From JBFWWP01 sp050246115 (GTDB taxonomy: Bacteria > Planctomycetota > UBA8108 > UBA1146 > JAJFFE01), in NCBI GenBank assembly GCA_050246115.1, contig JBFWWP010000023.1:41205-105204 (forward strand): a DNA stretch of 64,000 bases. The letters run 5' to 3'. Positions 17,925 to 26,713 of the stretch are shown here, piece after piece. Each line of letters opens with the position of its first letter. The first letter of the stretch is position 1. The position numbers and the translations under genes are program-made. Under the pieces are notes generated by a model. It saw only the letters and a program-made list of their open reading frames with translations, ran no database searches and was not told the origin of the DNA.

Positions 17925-19682
17925 ATGACTTCGTACCACAGCGGGCTTGGGTCGTTGGCGCTCGCGGCGCTCGGGCTCTTCGGTTTTTCTGGGGCCGCGG
18001 TTCACGGCGCAGAGCTGCAGGCCGGCTTCCCAGTCGAGCTTGCCCCGCCGGATCAGCTCCAGTCATCGGGCCCGATCAACATCATGGATCTCGACAATGA
18101 CGGCACCCTCGAGATCCTGCAGCACGGACTGAACGGCACCATGTGGGTCCACAACCATGACGGCACCCCGTACACCGGGTTCTCGCTGGTGTCGACCCCG
18201 CAGACCTACGTCGACGGACTCACCCAGATCTTCATGGGCGACGTCGAAGGCGATGGGCTTCCGGACGTCGTGTTCCAAGGGTTGCCGATCACGATACTAC
18301 CCAGCACTCACGGCCTCCTACATGCGGCCTTGAACGCCGACGGGTCCATCAAATCCGGGTGGCCGGTCGTTCCCGACTCGGGTCCGAGCAACTTCTACCG
18401 GCTCGGAGACCTTGACGGAGACGGCAGTCACGAAGTCGTGATCTTCAGCTCCGTGAGTCGGCGCCAGGTGTTTGCCTACTACGGCAATGGCCAGCCGGTC
18501 CCCGGCTGGCCGGCGACCATCCCCTGGAACACCCTGCCGTTCCCGAACGATCCGGACCTTTTCTACGGGGGCTTCGCGGTCGGCGACGTCGACCTCGATG
18601 GGGCGGCGGAGGTGCTGGTGGCGGTCGCACCGTACACTGGCGGAAACATGGATCCTAACCAGGCGGTGGTGATCAACGGCGACGGCACCATCCGGGAGGG
18701 CTGGCCGAGGATCATCGGTCCGACCAGCAGTCACCAGCACCACCCGGTAGTGGTCGATCTGGACGGCCGCGGCCAGGCGGAAATCGTGTTCTTCGGCGGC
18801 ATCGGAGGCGTCGCCATCTTCGACTCGTCGGGGAGCTTGGTCCACGAGCTCGGCGGTCAGACCTCATGGCCGGTGGTGCCGGTGTCGGGCATCACCTACG
18901 ACGGCAACGCCGTGGGGGATCTCGAGGGCGACGGCATGGTCGAGATCGTCGCGACCAACTACAACCAGCTCCTCCGCATCAAGCCAGTCGGACCGCTGCC
19001 GCCCATGCAACCCGATGTACTGCAGACCAACCTCCCGGGCTACAGTGAGTGGCGTGGGATCTCCATCGCCGACTTCGACGGCGACGGTCCGGCCGAGATC
19101 GCGGTCTGGAGCATCAACTACAACGGGGTGGAAGAGGCGGTGCTGCACCTCCTCGACCTGAATCTCAACGAGCGCCCCGGGTTCCCGATCCACTTCGGCA
19201 CGCCGATCGTCTACGCGGGCGGCCTCCAGTATGTGACCATCCCGGCCGATCTCGACGGCGATGGCGACCTCGAACTCGTGCACGCCTACGCGACACACCT
19301 GTATGCGTGGGACATCCCCCGCACCGGCCCGGGCCCGGTCCGCATCGAGTGGGGCAACTATCACAACGATGCCGCGGGCTCCAACGACTACCACTCTCGC
19401 GCGCCGGTCGTTCGCAAGTTCATCCGCGGCGACGCGGCCGTCAGCGGTCAACTCGACCTGGCCGACGTCGTCACCGTCGCTCAGCACCTGTTCCTGTCGA
19501 CCCCGCACGGCTGCCCCGCGCAGCTCGACTTCGACGGCGACGATCACCTGAACATCGATGACGTCTTTGGCCTCGTGCAGTACCTGTTCCTCGCGGGCCC
19601 GCCGCCCGCGAACAACTTCCCGAACTGCACGCCCATCCCGATCGACACCGACCTCGCCTGTGAAGGAGATCACTGCCCCTGA
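17925..19682 (+). CDS. Secreted VCBS/FG-GAP protein with dockerin-like end, copy 2
   Basis: 585-residue paralog of the preceding gene, in direct orientation with an offset of about 2.0 kb. The N-terminal halves differ at scattered residues and by one codon (SGGTTNFY in copy 1, SGPSNFY here), whereas residues from about the middle to the end differ only at CTPIP versus CAPIP. The signal peptide (LGSLALAALGLFGFSGAAV) and calcium-loop propeller are the same. The start ATG 17925 is chosen because it gives the shortest leader before the signal sequence; the upstream GGCGGG is a weak ribosome site, and a TTG at 17847 is in frame. The leader DNA is unlike copy 1 except for a short GTGAGCGCGAA match. 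It converges on the next gene. Confidence 0.8.
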   Translation: MTSYHSGLGSLALAALGLFGFSGAAVHGAELQAGFPVELAPPDQLQSSGPINIMDLDNDGTLEILQHGLNGTMWVHNHDGTPYTGFSLVSTPQTYVDGLTQIFMGDVEGDGLPDVVFQGLPITILPSTHGLLHAALNADGSIKSGWPVVPDSGPSNFYRLGDLDGDGSHEVVIFSSVSRRQVFAYYGNGQPVPGWPATIPWNTLPFPNDPDLFYGGFAVGDVDLDGAAEVLVAVAPYTGGNMDPNQAVVINGDGTIREGWPRIIGPTSSHQHHPVVVDLDGRGQAEIVFFGGIGGVAIFDSSGSLVHELGGQTSWPVVPVSGITYDGNAVGDLEGDGMVEIVATNYNQLLRIKPVGPLPPMQPDVLQTNLPGYSEWRGISIADFDGDGPAEIAVWSINYNGVEEAVLHLLDLNLNERPGFPIHFGTPIVYAGGLQYVTIPADLDGDGDLELVHAYATHLYAWDIPRTGPGPVRIEWGNYHNDAAGSNDYHSRAPVVRKFIRGDAAVSGQLDLADVVTVAQHLFLSTPHGCPAQLDFDGDDHLNIDDVFGLVQYLFLAGPPPANNFPNCTPIPIDTDLACEGDHCP

Positions 19683-19778
19683 GGAGTCGGAGCACGGCCG
19701 GAGCACGGCCCGGCCGAGGGAAGATTCCCCCGCGTTCGACAAGCTCACGGGTGAGTGAGTCCGGATCCCGAGCGAGCC

Positions 19779-22469
19779 TCAGGGGCACGACGGGTAGGTC
19801 ACGCAGTCGACGTTGTCGGGGGTCGGGTCAGGTCCGCAGCCGGGTGCGGGAGGGCTGAAGATCGGGCACTCCGGAGGACCGTCCGGGATGCCGTCCGTGT
19901 CGGGGATGCAGCCCGCGGGCGGGAACAAGACCCCGAGCAGGAACACTGCGTCGGTGATGTTCACCGAGCCGTCGTCGTTCGCGTCGCACGCGTCGCGGCA
20001 GGTGGCGATGGGGCATTCGGGGGGGCCGTCGGGGATGCCGTCGGTGTCCGGGATGCAGCCGGCCGGGGGGAACAGGACACCGAGCAGCCGGACGGCGTCG
20101 GTGATGTTCACGGAGCCATCGGCGTTGCAGTCGCCGCGCCGGAAGGACGTGCCAGTCCCGGCGGGCAGTCGACCTACCATGCGCGGCGAGACAGCGAAAC
20201 GGACCATCTGAGTCTGTCCGGTAGATCGGTCGAGCGTGGAGACGGTTGTGGTGGTTGTGAACAGCAGCTGGCCGTTCGCGAGTTCCGCCACGCCGCGCAC
20301 GGGCGCGCCGACGGGCCAGGTCGCCACGACGTTCCCGCTCAAGTTGAACTCGACGAGACTGTTCGCGTTACTCGCGGCAACGACGAAATTGCCGTTCGCC
20401 AGCGGCGCGACTTGGAGCGGAAACGACGCTGGCAGCAGCGAGGTATAGGATCCGCCGCCCGGAGGGATCCATCGGATGTCGCTCGCGTTCTCGACGTTCG
20501 TGACCAGGGCGCTGTGATTTGGCAGGAAGAGGACATCGAACGGCTCGAAGCCGGATGTAGGCGTCTCCTCCAGCAGGACCCCGACTTCGTTCCCGCTGAG
20601 GTCGAACGCAAAGATGCCCGGAGGATGAACGGGCGTCGGCAGCCCGCTGGCGACGTAGAGTTCGTTCCCGTCGAAGGCCAATCCTCGCAGGCTCGTGACG
20701 CCGTCGTTCGAGTCGATGAAACGATCGATCAGGTTGCCATTGCGGTCGAATCGGTAGACGGCGTTCTTCGACTGATCGCTGACGTAGACGCGCTGATCGG
20801 GGCCGAGTTCGGCGTCCACCGGGGTCTCGAGAATCACGCCCGGGTGTACGAACTCGCCCACGAAGATTCCATCGGCGGCACGATAGGCCCCGACCGAGTT
20901 CGTGTTGGACTCGGGAATCAGGAACAGGTCCTCGGTCTGGAGAAACAGAGAAGCGCGACACGACCGCTGCGGGGAAGCCTCGGAGCCAAGGAAGCCGACG
21001 ACGCCGATCTCCGACTGGACTGACATGGTTTGCGGTAGGGTAACGAAATCGGTGGCTCCGCCCGCGATCGAAGTCAGCGGGTTGCCGTCGATGCTGATCT
21101 CAATGAAATCGTAGCTGAATCCGGGAGGAATGGTCCACGAGGCGCGAAGCTCGTTCTGAGCGGTGGCCGTGCAGGTGATGTTCTCGACGGGGAACACATT
21201 CGGAAGAGCCACCCGGAACCAGCCGTCGTTCCCGGGAGCGCCGGTGAGGGTCCCTTCGAAGAACATCGCGCCGTTGTCGGACAGGACGACGTCATCGCCC
21301 TCGAAGCTGGTGAGGAAGGCCCCGGGCAGGCTGGGGATCGGTATGTTGTCGTGCAGCAGCAGGTTGCCGTTGAGAAAGAGGCCCTCTTGGATGTTCACCC
21401 CGGCAGGCGAGACGATGATCGCGGTCACCAGCACGTCGCCCGCGCTGTTGATACTCGCGGACGTGATCGCGCCCAAGACGGCACCGGGGATCTCAGGCAC
21501 CGCTTGGCCCTCTTGCAGCAGGGTGGTCGGCGGGCCTCCGCCGATGCTGGCCACAACGCAGTCGTCGTTGGCGGAGGTCACGGTGGCGCTGTTGACGAAA
21601 TCTCCGCGCAGGATCCAGTCGCCTGACTCCGCGAGTTCGACGAAGTCGATGAATTCGATCGTCTCCATTCCCGATGCCGCGATGATCGGCGTCGTGCGCT
21701 CGCGCAGGAGGAGTTCGGGATCGCTCCCGAACGGTTTGCGGAACAGGCCGGCGTCCGTGTTGAAGTCCGGGGCGTCGGTCGTCGCTTCGAACAGCAGATC
21801 GCCCCCGCCGTTCGCGGTCAGATGCGTGAACGACTCCCAGTGGGCGCCCGCGAAGCTGGTGCCGACGATGACGTCTCCTTCTCGGAGCTGCACCGTTTGG
21901 TCGATGTAGATCACCTGATCGTTGCTCGCGTCACCGGTGAGCGTTGCCTGGTAGGCGAGGCTGCCGCCGTCGAGCGCGCAGGGCTGTGAGAAGTCCGAGA
22001 CGGTACGCCCCGGGATGCCGGGAGCCGGATCGCCTTCGCGTCCGATTACGTCGAGGTTGCGGCACAGTACCGTGTCCGCGGTGGTCGGAACACCGGACAG
22101 GACCGCCACGAACGCGACGTCGCCGGCCACGTTCACGTGGTGGCGCGTCGTGAATTCATCGAAGGAGGCGAACGCGGCCGCCGGGATCGATGGCAGCGCC
22201 ATGCCCTCGATGGCGAACACGATTCCGCCGACCACGAGAACCTCGTCGTTCACGGTTCCATCGAGGTCGGCCGTACCGGCGAGGAGTCCGCTCGCGCTCA
22301 CGTTGGGACGGTCTACGTTGTCGAGCAGAGCCGTGGCGCCTGGGACCGCTCCACCGTCCACGAGGATCACCTCGGGGAAGTGGAGAAGCTGGGCGGGCGT
22401 CGAAGAGGTTGCGAACAGCAGGTACAGAGCCGCGCCGAGCCCACGCGTCAGGAGTTGGTTCCGGTCCAC
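19779..22469 (-). CDS. Large secreted beta-propeller protein with dockerin-like C-terminus
   Basis: 896-residue exported protein. After a signal segment (GLGAALYLLFATSSTPAQ) residues 20-430 hold repeated beta units with EGDxxPGIPG and GDVxVTA motifs, a planctomycete-type exported domain I cannot name with certainty. An Ig/fibronectin-like unit follows, then an NHL-like propeller (about 545-770; PNTNSVGAYRAADG, GPDQRVYVSDQS, LANGNFVVAASN). The end has two calcium loops (DCNADGSVNITD, DANDDGSVNITD) with an inserted FPPAGCIPDTDGIPDGPPEC unit after each, then the tail CGPDPTPDNVDCVTYPSCP. GTG 22469 is preferred because GAGG precedes it; a GTG at 22499 is also in frame. It is a paralog of the 1565-residue protein at 26.7-31.4 kb. 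Confidence 0.75.
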   Translation of the reverse strand: MDRNQLLTRGLGAALYLLFATSSTPAQLLHFPEVILVDGGAVPGATALLDNVDRPNVSASGLLAGTADLDGTVNDEVLVVGGIVFAIEGMALPSIPAAAFASFDEFTTRHHVNVAGDVAFVAVLSGVPTTADTVLCRNLDVIGREGDPAPGIPGRTVSDFSQPCALDGGSLAYQATLTGDASNDQVIYIDQTVQLREGDVIVGTSFAGAHWESFTHLTANGGGDLLFEATTDAPDFNTDAGLFRKPFGSDPELLLRERTTPIIAASGMETIEFIDFVELAESGDWILRGDFVNSATVTSANDDCVVASIGGGPPTTLLQEGQAVPEIPGAVLGAITSASINSAGDVLVTAIIVSPAGVNIQEGLFLNGNLLLHDNIPIPSLPGAFLTSFEGDDVVLSDNGAMFFEGTLTGAPGNDGWFRVALPNVFPVENITCTATAQNELRASWTIPPGFSYDFIEISIDGNPLTSIAGGATDFVTLPQTMSVQSEIGVVGFLGSEASPQRSCRASLFLQTEDLFLIPESNTNSVGAYRAADGIFVGEFVHPGVILETPVDAELGPDQRVYVSDQSKNAVYRFDRNGNLIDRFIDSNDGVTSLRGLAFDGNELYVASGLPTPVHPPGIFAFDLSGNEVGVLLEETPTSGFEPFDVLFLPNHSALVTNVENASDIRWIPPGGGSYTSLLPASFPLQVAPLANGNFVVAASNANSLVEFNLSGNVVATWPVGAPVRGVAELANGQLLFTTTTTVSTLDRSTGQTQMVRFAVSPRMVGRLPAGTGTSFRRGDCNADGSVNITDAVRLLGVLFPPAGCIPDTDGIPDGPPECPIATCRDACDANDDGSVNITDAVFLLGVLFPPAGCIPDTDGIPDGPPECPIFSPPAPGCGPDPTPDNVDCVTYPSCP

Positions 22470-22851
22470 GAAATCCTCACTTTCGTTGTCGGCGATCACG
22501 CGTCGAGGAGGGAAGAGGGGCAGCGTGACCCTCGCTGAGGCTGGAGTTTTTCGCGAGGCCGAACCGATTCGTTCGAGCCCTTACGCTCGACGCTCGGAAC
22601 TCGGACCGCCTCGCCAACGGGATCCTTGCACACCTGGGGTTGCGCCGCAAGTTGCTTGCCCACGTTGGGGTCGAGGGGTGCCTACCTTCGTCACGATCCC
22701 GTTCCCGATCGGTCTCGTCAGGACCTGCCCGGTCGCGACCGCCACTCGGCTCCGTTACACTGGGGTGTTGCAGGGCTGGAGGCGTTCGTCCGCGTGACTC
22801 GGACCGTGGCCTCTGGATTCGTCGCCTGCCGACAGCGAAGAGGAGTTGGAC

Positions 22852-25800
22852 TTGAGTCGACGGATCGTCGCGACTTCGCTTGCGCTGCTGGTGATCACGT
22901 TGGCCTGGATCAGCGCCGAGTGGCTCTCCGAGAAGCGCTTTCGTGCACCCCACTCACCCGAGCTCATGCCGGCCGTCGGGTCCGGCGCCGCCAGCCCCAA
23001 CGACTCGACGGGGCTGGTTGCCGTGTCGGTACGCGGTCGCGTGTTCGGCCCGGCTGGCACCCCGGTTCGTGGCGCGACGGTGACCGCACAGTTCGGGGGC
23101 ATCGAACTCGGTGCGTGCGTGGCGGACGCCGATGGCCGCTTCGATTTGTTCTTGCGGCCGGGTTCTCTCGAACTTTGCGTCGGTGCGCCGGGGCTCGTGG
23201 CGGCACGCGTGAGTATCGTGGTACCGCCCGATCGTTCCCTGGCGCTCACGCCGATCACGCTCCAGTCGGCCGCCGCCGCCGACGGGAGGATCGTCTCACC
23301 CGAGGGCATGCCGATCGTGGGCGCGACCGTGGTCGCAGTCCCCGCACTGGCTGCTCCGGGCGCTTCGCTCGAGGAGCAACTCCGTAGACTCTCCTCGGCG
23401 TTGAGCGGCCCCAACCCGGCCCGACGCGTTGCGACGGCCACGAGTGCCGTCGATGGTAGCTTCACCCTCGACGGTCTCGAGGCCGGTGTTGGATACCGCG
23501 TGGTCGCCTTGGCCACTGACCGTCGGCCTGCCGAGCGCGCGTACTGGGTGCCGGGGACAGCGCTCGACATCGTGCTGTCCGAGTCGCCGTGGGTCCCGGT
23601 CCACGTCCGTGGGCCGGACGGCGAGCGACCGTCGGTCGTTACGGTTCGCGTCCTCGCCGAGGCCGGCCAAACGCTGCTTGCTGCGCTCGAACGTCGCCTT
23701 GCGCCCGAGGTCCTGCGTACGACCGCAGAGACCCGCGAACCGTACGTTCCGCATCGCGCCGACTTCCCCATGCGCTTGGTCGTGGAGGCGGAAGGCTACT
23801 TGCCTCACGACACTCCTGACCTTCGCGCGGCCGGGTCGCCGATCGGGATCACGCTCGAGCGCGGGAGCACGCTCGTCGTGACTGTGTGCGACACGGCAGG
23901 AAGTCCGATCCCGGACGCGCTGGTTACCGCGTGGGAGGCGAGCGGGGATGAACCACGGGTACTCACCGGGCGTAGCGACGCCGGCGGCTCCTGCACCGTG
24001 GGGCCCTTTCAGGTCGACGCGTTGAGGTACCTCGTCGAGCACCCGCTCTACGTGGTGCAGGAGGGCCCGGTCCTCGCTGCGGTTCCGGTCACGTTGCGGT
24101 TGGAGGAGGGAGTAGCCCTCGAAGGCGTCGTTCGCGCGACTTCCGGCGCGCCGCTCGCTGGCGCGCGAGTGACGTCGGCCCGCGGTCCAACCACGCTGCC
24201 ACCCGGGCTGTCACCGGCGCCGATCGCGGCTGCCATCACCGACGCCGATGGCGCCTTTCGTTTGCCGGGACTGTCCAGAGCGAAGAGCCCGGTTTCGATC
24301 TCTGCCGTCGCGCCAGGCTTTGCAAGCGTGTCCGTCGAGGCCGAGCTGGGACACCCTCTCGAGCTGCGTCTGGCACCAACGGTGCCATTGTCGGCCCGCG
24401 TCGTCGATGCGCGGGGAGTTCCGGTATCGGCCTGTCCCGTGATCGTTCGGGCCGCGACCGGCGCCGCCGCCCGCTACCTGGAGACCGACGCCGCCGGCAA
24501 CTGCATAGTGGCCGACCTTTCACCGGGGGACTACCGTCTCGAAGTAAGTCCTCTCGACTACCCACCGATCACGAGCGAACTCATCGCTGTGCACGCGGAC
24601 GCGACCCCGCCTCATGTCGTCGTCCAACTCGCGGCGGGCGGCGATCTCGAGGCGAGTGTCGTCGATGAGTTGGGGCGGCCGATCCCCGGCGTCGCCTGCA
24701 GCTTCTATCGCGGCGAGGAGCGAATCTTCAGCCGGACTTCGGACTTCGCGGGGCTGGTTCGGGCGCGCGGAATCCCGGTGGGCGAGATCATCGTCGAGTT
24801 GACCTGTGCAGGTCGGGACTCGGCCTTCGAAGTCTTCGTCGCGCGGGCCGGGCAAACCCGTCAGGTGCAATGGGTGCTTCCGGCGCGTCGTGGACTCGTC
24901 GTGCGCGTGAGCAATCCGCTCGGCGTGCCGCTCGAGCGGGCGACCGTGGTCGGGGTGGACATCCGGACGGGCGTAAGGCAAGTCTACGCTGCGGACGCGA
25001 ACGGGCAGGTCGTGCTGCGCGATGTCGGCGTCGATGGTGTCGACCTACTCGTCGAGGCTTCGGGGTACGGGAGCGCGCTGTTGCGTAACCAGTTGCCGGG
25101 GTCGGAACCGATCCCGGTCGTGCTGCGCGCCACCGGGGCGATTGCAGGAGGAGTCGTGGACCGCACGGGGGCGGTCATTGCGCGCTACTCCGTGCAAGTC
25201 TTGGCTCTTGTGGGTGACGAGGCGCGACCCATTCGTGAACCGCAGCTCGTGCGGAGTGAGCAAGGAGAGTTCGTGATCGACGGCCTTGCGGAGGGAGTGT
25301 ACGACGTTGCCCTCGGGGCACCGGGCCGCGGAACAAGGGTCGAACGCGGGGTTCGAGTCCGCAGCGGCCAGACCACGAACCTCGGTCGGATCGATCTCAT
25401 CGAAGGTGGTCGCGTCATGGGGACTATCTTCGACGCACGCTCGGGCGCGACGGTCGCCGACGCGGTCGTCGAAGTCGTCCACCCCGAAGCCCTTGCGCCG
25501 CCGCCCCCCGGGACGCGGACGGGTGCTCTTCGCGGAACCAGAACGCGAAGCGACGGCACCTTCACGATCGGTGAGCTCCGCGATGAATGGGTCGAACTGG
25601 AGGTGCGACATCCGGAGTTTCGCAGCCTACGGGTCGAGGTGCGCGTAGGAGCCGACGGGCTCGCCCTGCGGTTGGACCCTGGCGGCGGGGTCGTCGGCAT
25701 CTTGACGGGGGCCGAGGGTCGGCCGATCGGTCGCGCCGTCGTGCGGCTCGTCGCCTCTGGGGTCAGCAAGCAAGCGGTCACCGACAACACGGGGCGCTTC

Positions 25801-25971
25801 GTGTTCGGTGGCCTCGACGAGGGCGAGTACGAACTGACGCTCGTGGAGATCCAAGGGCGCGACGTCGATGTCGTCGAGCGCGAGGAAGGACCGTACATCC
25901 AGGTCATTGGCGTGCCGGAGAATGGGATCAGCGAGGTTCGGTGGGAGATCGACTTGGACCTCGCCCCTTGA
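22852..25971 (+). CDS. Exported protein of carboxypeptidase-regulatory-like repeats
   Basis: 1039-residue protein with an N-terminal membrane anchor or uncleaved signal (IVATSLALLVITLAWISAEW) and about ten tandem beta-sandwich units of the carboxypeptidase-regulatory-like (transthyretin-like) type. Each unit has a GxVxxxxGxPVxGAxVxA strand pair and a later DADGxFxLxGL or EGVYDVALGAPG turn. Such repeats form rods or stalks on the cell surface and are not catalytic. No dockerin-like end is present, unlike most large proteins nearby. The start is taken as TTG 22852, six bases after AGGAG at 22841-22845; a TTG at 22846 is too close to that site. It is divergent from the large propeller gene. Function probably structural or sugar binding. 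Confidence 0.75.
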   Translation: MSRRIVATSLALLVITLAWISAEWLSEKRFRAPHSPELMPAVGSGAASPNDSTGLVAVSVRGRVFGPAGTPVRGATVTAQFGGIELGACVADADGRFDLFLRPGSLELCVGAPGLVAARVSIVVPPDRSLALTPITLQSAAAADGRIVSPEGMPIVGATVVAVPALAAPGASLEEQLRRLSSALSGPNPARRVATATSAVDGSFTLDGLEAGVGYRVVALATDRRPAERAYWVPGTALDIVLSESPWVPVHVRGPDGERPSVVTVRVLAEAGQTLLAALERRLAPEVLRTTAETREPYVPHRADFPMRLVVEAEGYLPHDTPDLRAAGSPIGITLERGSTLVVTVCDTAGSPIPDALVTAWEASGDEPRVLTGRSDAGGSCTVGPFQVDALRYLVEHPLYVVQEGPVLAAVPVTLRLEEGVALEGVVRATSGAPLAGARVTSARGPTTLPPGLSPAPIAAAITDADGAFRLPGLSRAKSPVSISAVAPGFASVSVEAELGHPLELRLAPTVPLSARVVDARGVPVSACPVIVRAATGAAARYLETDAAGNCIVADLSPGDYRLEVSPLDYPPITSELIAVHADATPPHVVVQLAAGGDLEASVVDELGRPIPGVACSFYRGEERIFSRTSDFAGLVRARGIPVGEIIVELTCAGRDSAFEVFVARAGQTRQVQWVLPARRGLVVRVSNPLGVPLERATVVGVDIRTGVRQVYAADANGQVVLRDVGVDGVDLLVEASGYGSALLRNQLPGSEPIPVVLRATGAIAGGVVDRTGAVIARYSVQVLALVGDEARPIREPQLVRSEQGEFVIDGLAEGVYDVALGAPGRGTRVERGVRVRSGQTTNLGRIDLIEGGRVMGTIFDARSGATVADAVVEVVHPEALAPPPPGTRTGALRGTRTRSDGTFTIGELRDEWVELEVRHPEFRSLRVEVRVGADGLALRLDPGGGVVGILTGAEGRPIGRAVVRLVASGVSKQAVTDNTGRFVFGGLDEGEYELTLVEIQGRDVDVVEREEGPYIQVIGVPENGISEVRWEIDLDLAP

Positions 25972-26322
25972 GCCCGGACCCTTCGTGAGCCGCCGGCAGT
26001 GGATGGGCAACGACGTCGATGACGGTGTTGTTCGATGCGCCGGAGGCGAATCTCGCCCCTCGTTGTCGCGTTCGCCTCAACGCGGCGTCGCGCCCCACCT
26101 CGGGCGAACTGGACGCGACGCATTGTCGTCGCGGCCCTTGCACATTCTCCGCTCAACGCTCACGGATGGTCCGCGCCGGCAGACTGGAGCGGTCTCCAAC
26201 AGGCTCCGAGGCCCGGGCCCGCAGGGCCAACAACGCCCTTTGGACGGAACCTAAGGCGACGAGCCGCGGGGCGGTGATCGCGTCAGAGTCGAGCGCCCAC
26301 GGAGGAAGCACCGGGAAACTGT
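25972..26322. other. Intergenic stretch without recognised genes
   Basis: No frame in this stretch or the following 390 bases has a ribosome site or a family pattern; the reading frames present are arginine-rich frame shadows. Nearer the next gene are a candidate promoter (26323-26351) and a short direct repeat at 26363-26390 in which GGGTCTCC recurs 14 bases apart. Confidence 0.6.
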
Positions 26323-26351
26323 TTGTGAGGGGAATCCCCAGGTCCTACACT
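26323..26351 (+). promoter_or_regulatory. Candidate promoter for 1565-residue protein gene
   Basis: TTGTGA at 26323-26328 and TACACT at 26346-26351 are spaced by 17 bases. The same TACACT element occurs in the candidate promoter at 12909. It would give a leader of about 355 bases. Confidence 0.4.
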
Positions 26352-26713
26352 TCCGGGTCGTAGGGTCTCCAGGAAAGGGTCTCCAAGGAAGGGACTGGGC
26401 GTAACTCCCCCTCCATCGAATCGCCCGGGCTCGGAATCGCTCGACAACTCGGACCGTCCGGCAGAGCGCGACCGATCGGGTCGAGCGGCCTGGATCCGGC
26501 ACTCCGGAACCCAAGGTCGCCCGGTCCGTCGGGGTCGATTTGCCGGTGTCGTGCTCGGTCGGGAAGGATCGAAGCCGGTTGGCATGACCTGGAGCGTGCC
26601 GCTGCGACCAAGCCAACTCTATCTGATGCTGAACCGATCTGCGGACGGGGGGCCCCCCGCCGCAGCAATCTCGAACTGGGGTAGGTCTCGCTCTCACGGA
26701 AGGAGCACGAGAA

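Noticed and set aside
15914..19682. Tandem pair as an assembly duplication
   Set aside because: The 5' halves differ by many bases and by one codon, and the leaders and terminators differ, so both copies are real; the identical block alone could still be checked with long reads.
25350..25375. tRNA T-arm-like GGGTTCGAGTCC
   Set aside because: It lies inside the carboxypeptidase-repeat coding sequence and lacks an acceptor stem and anticodon arm.
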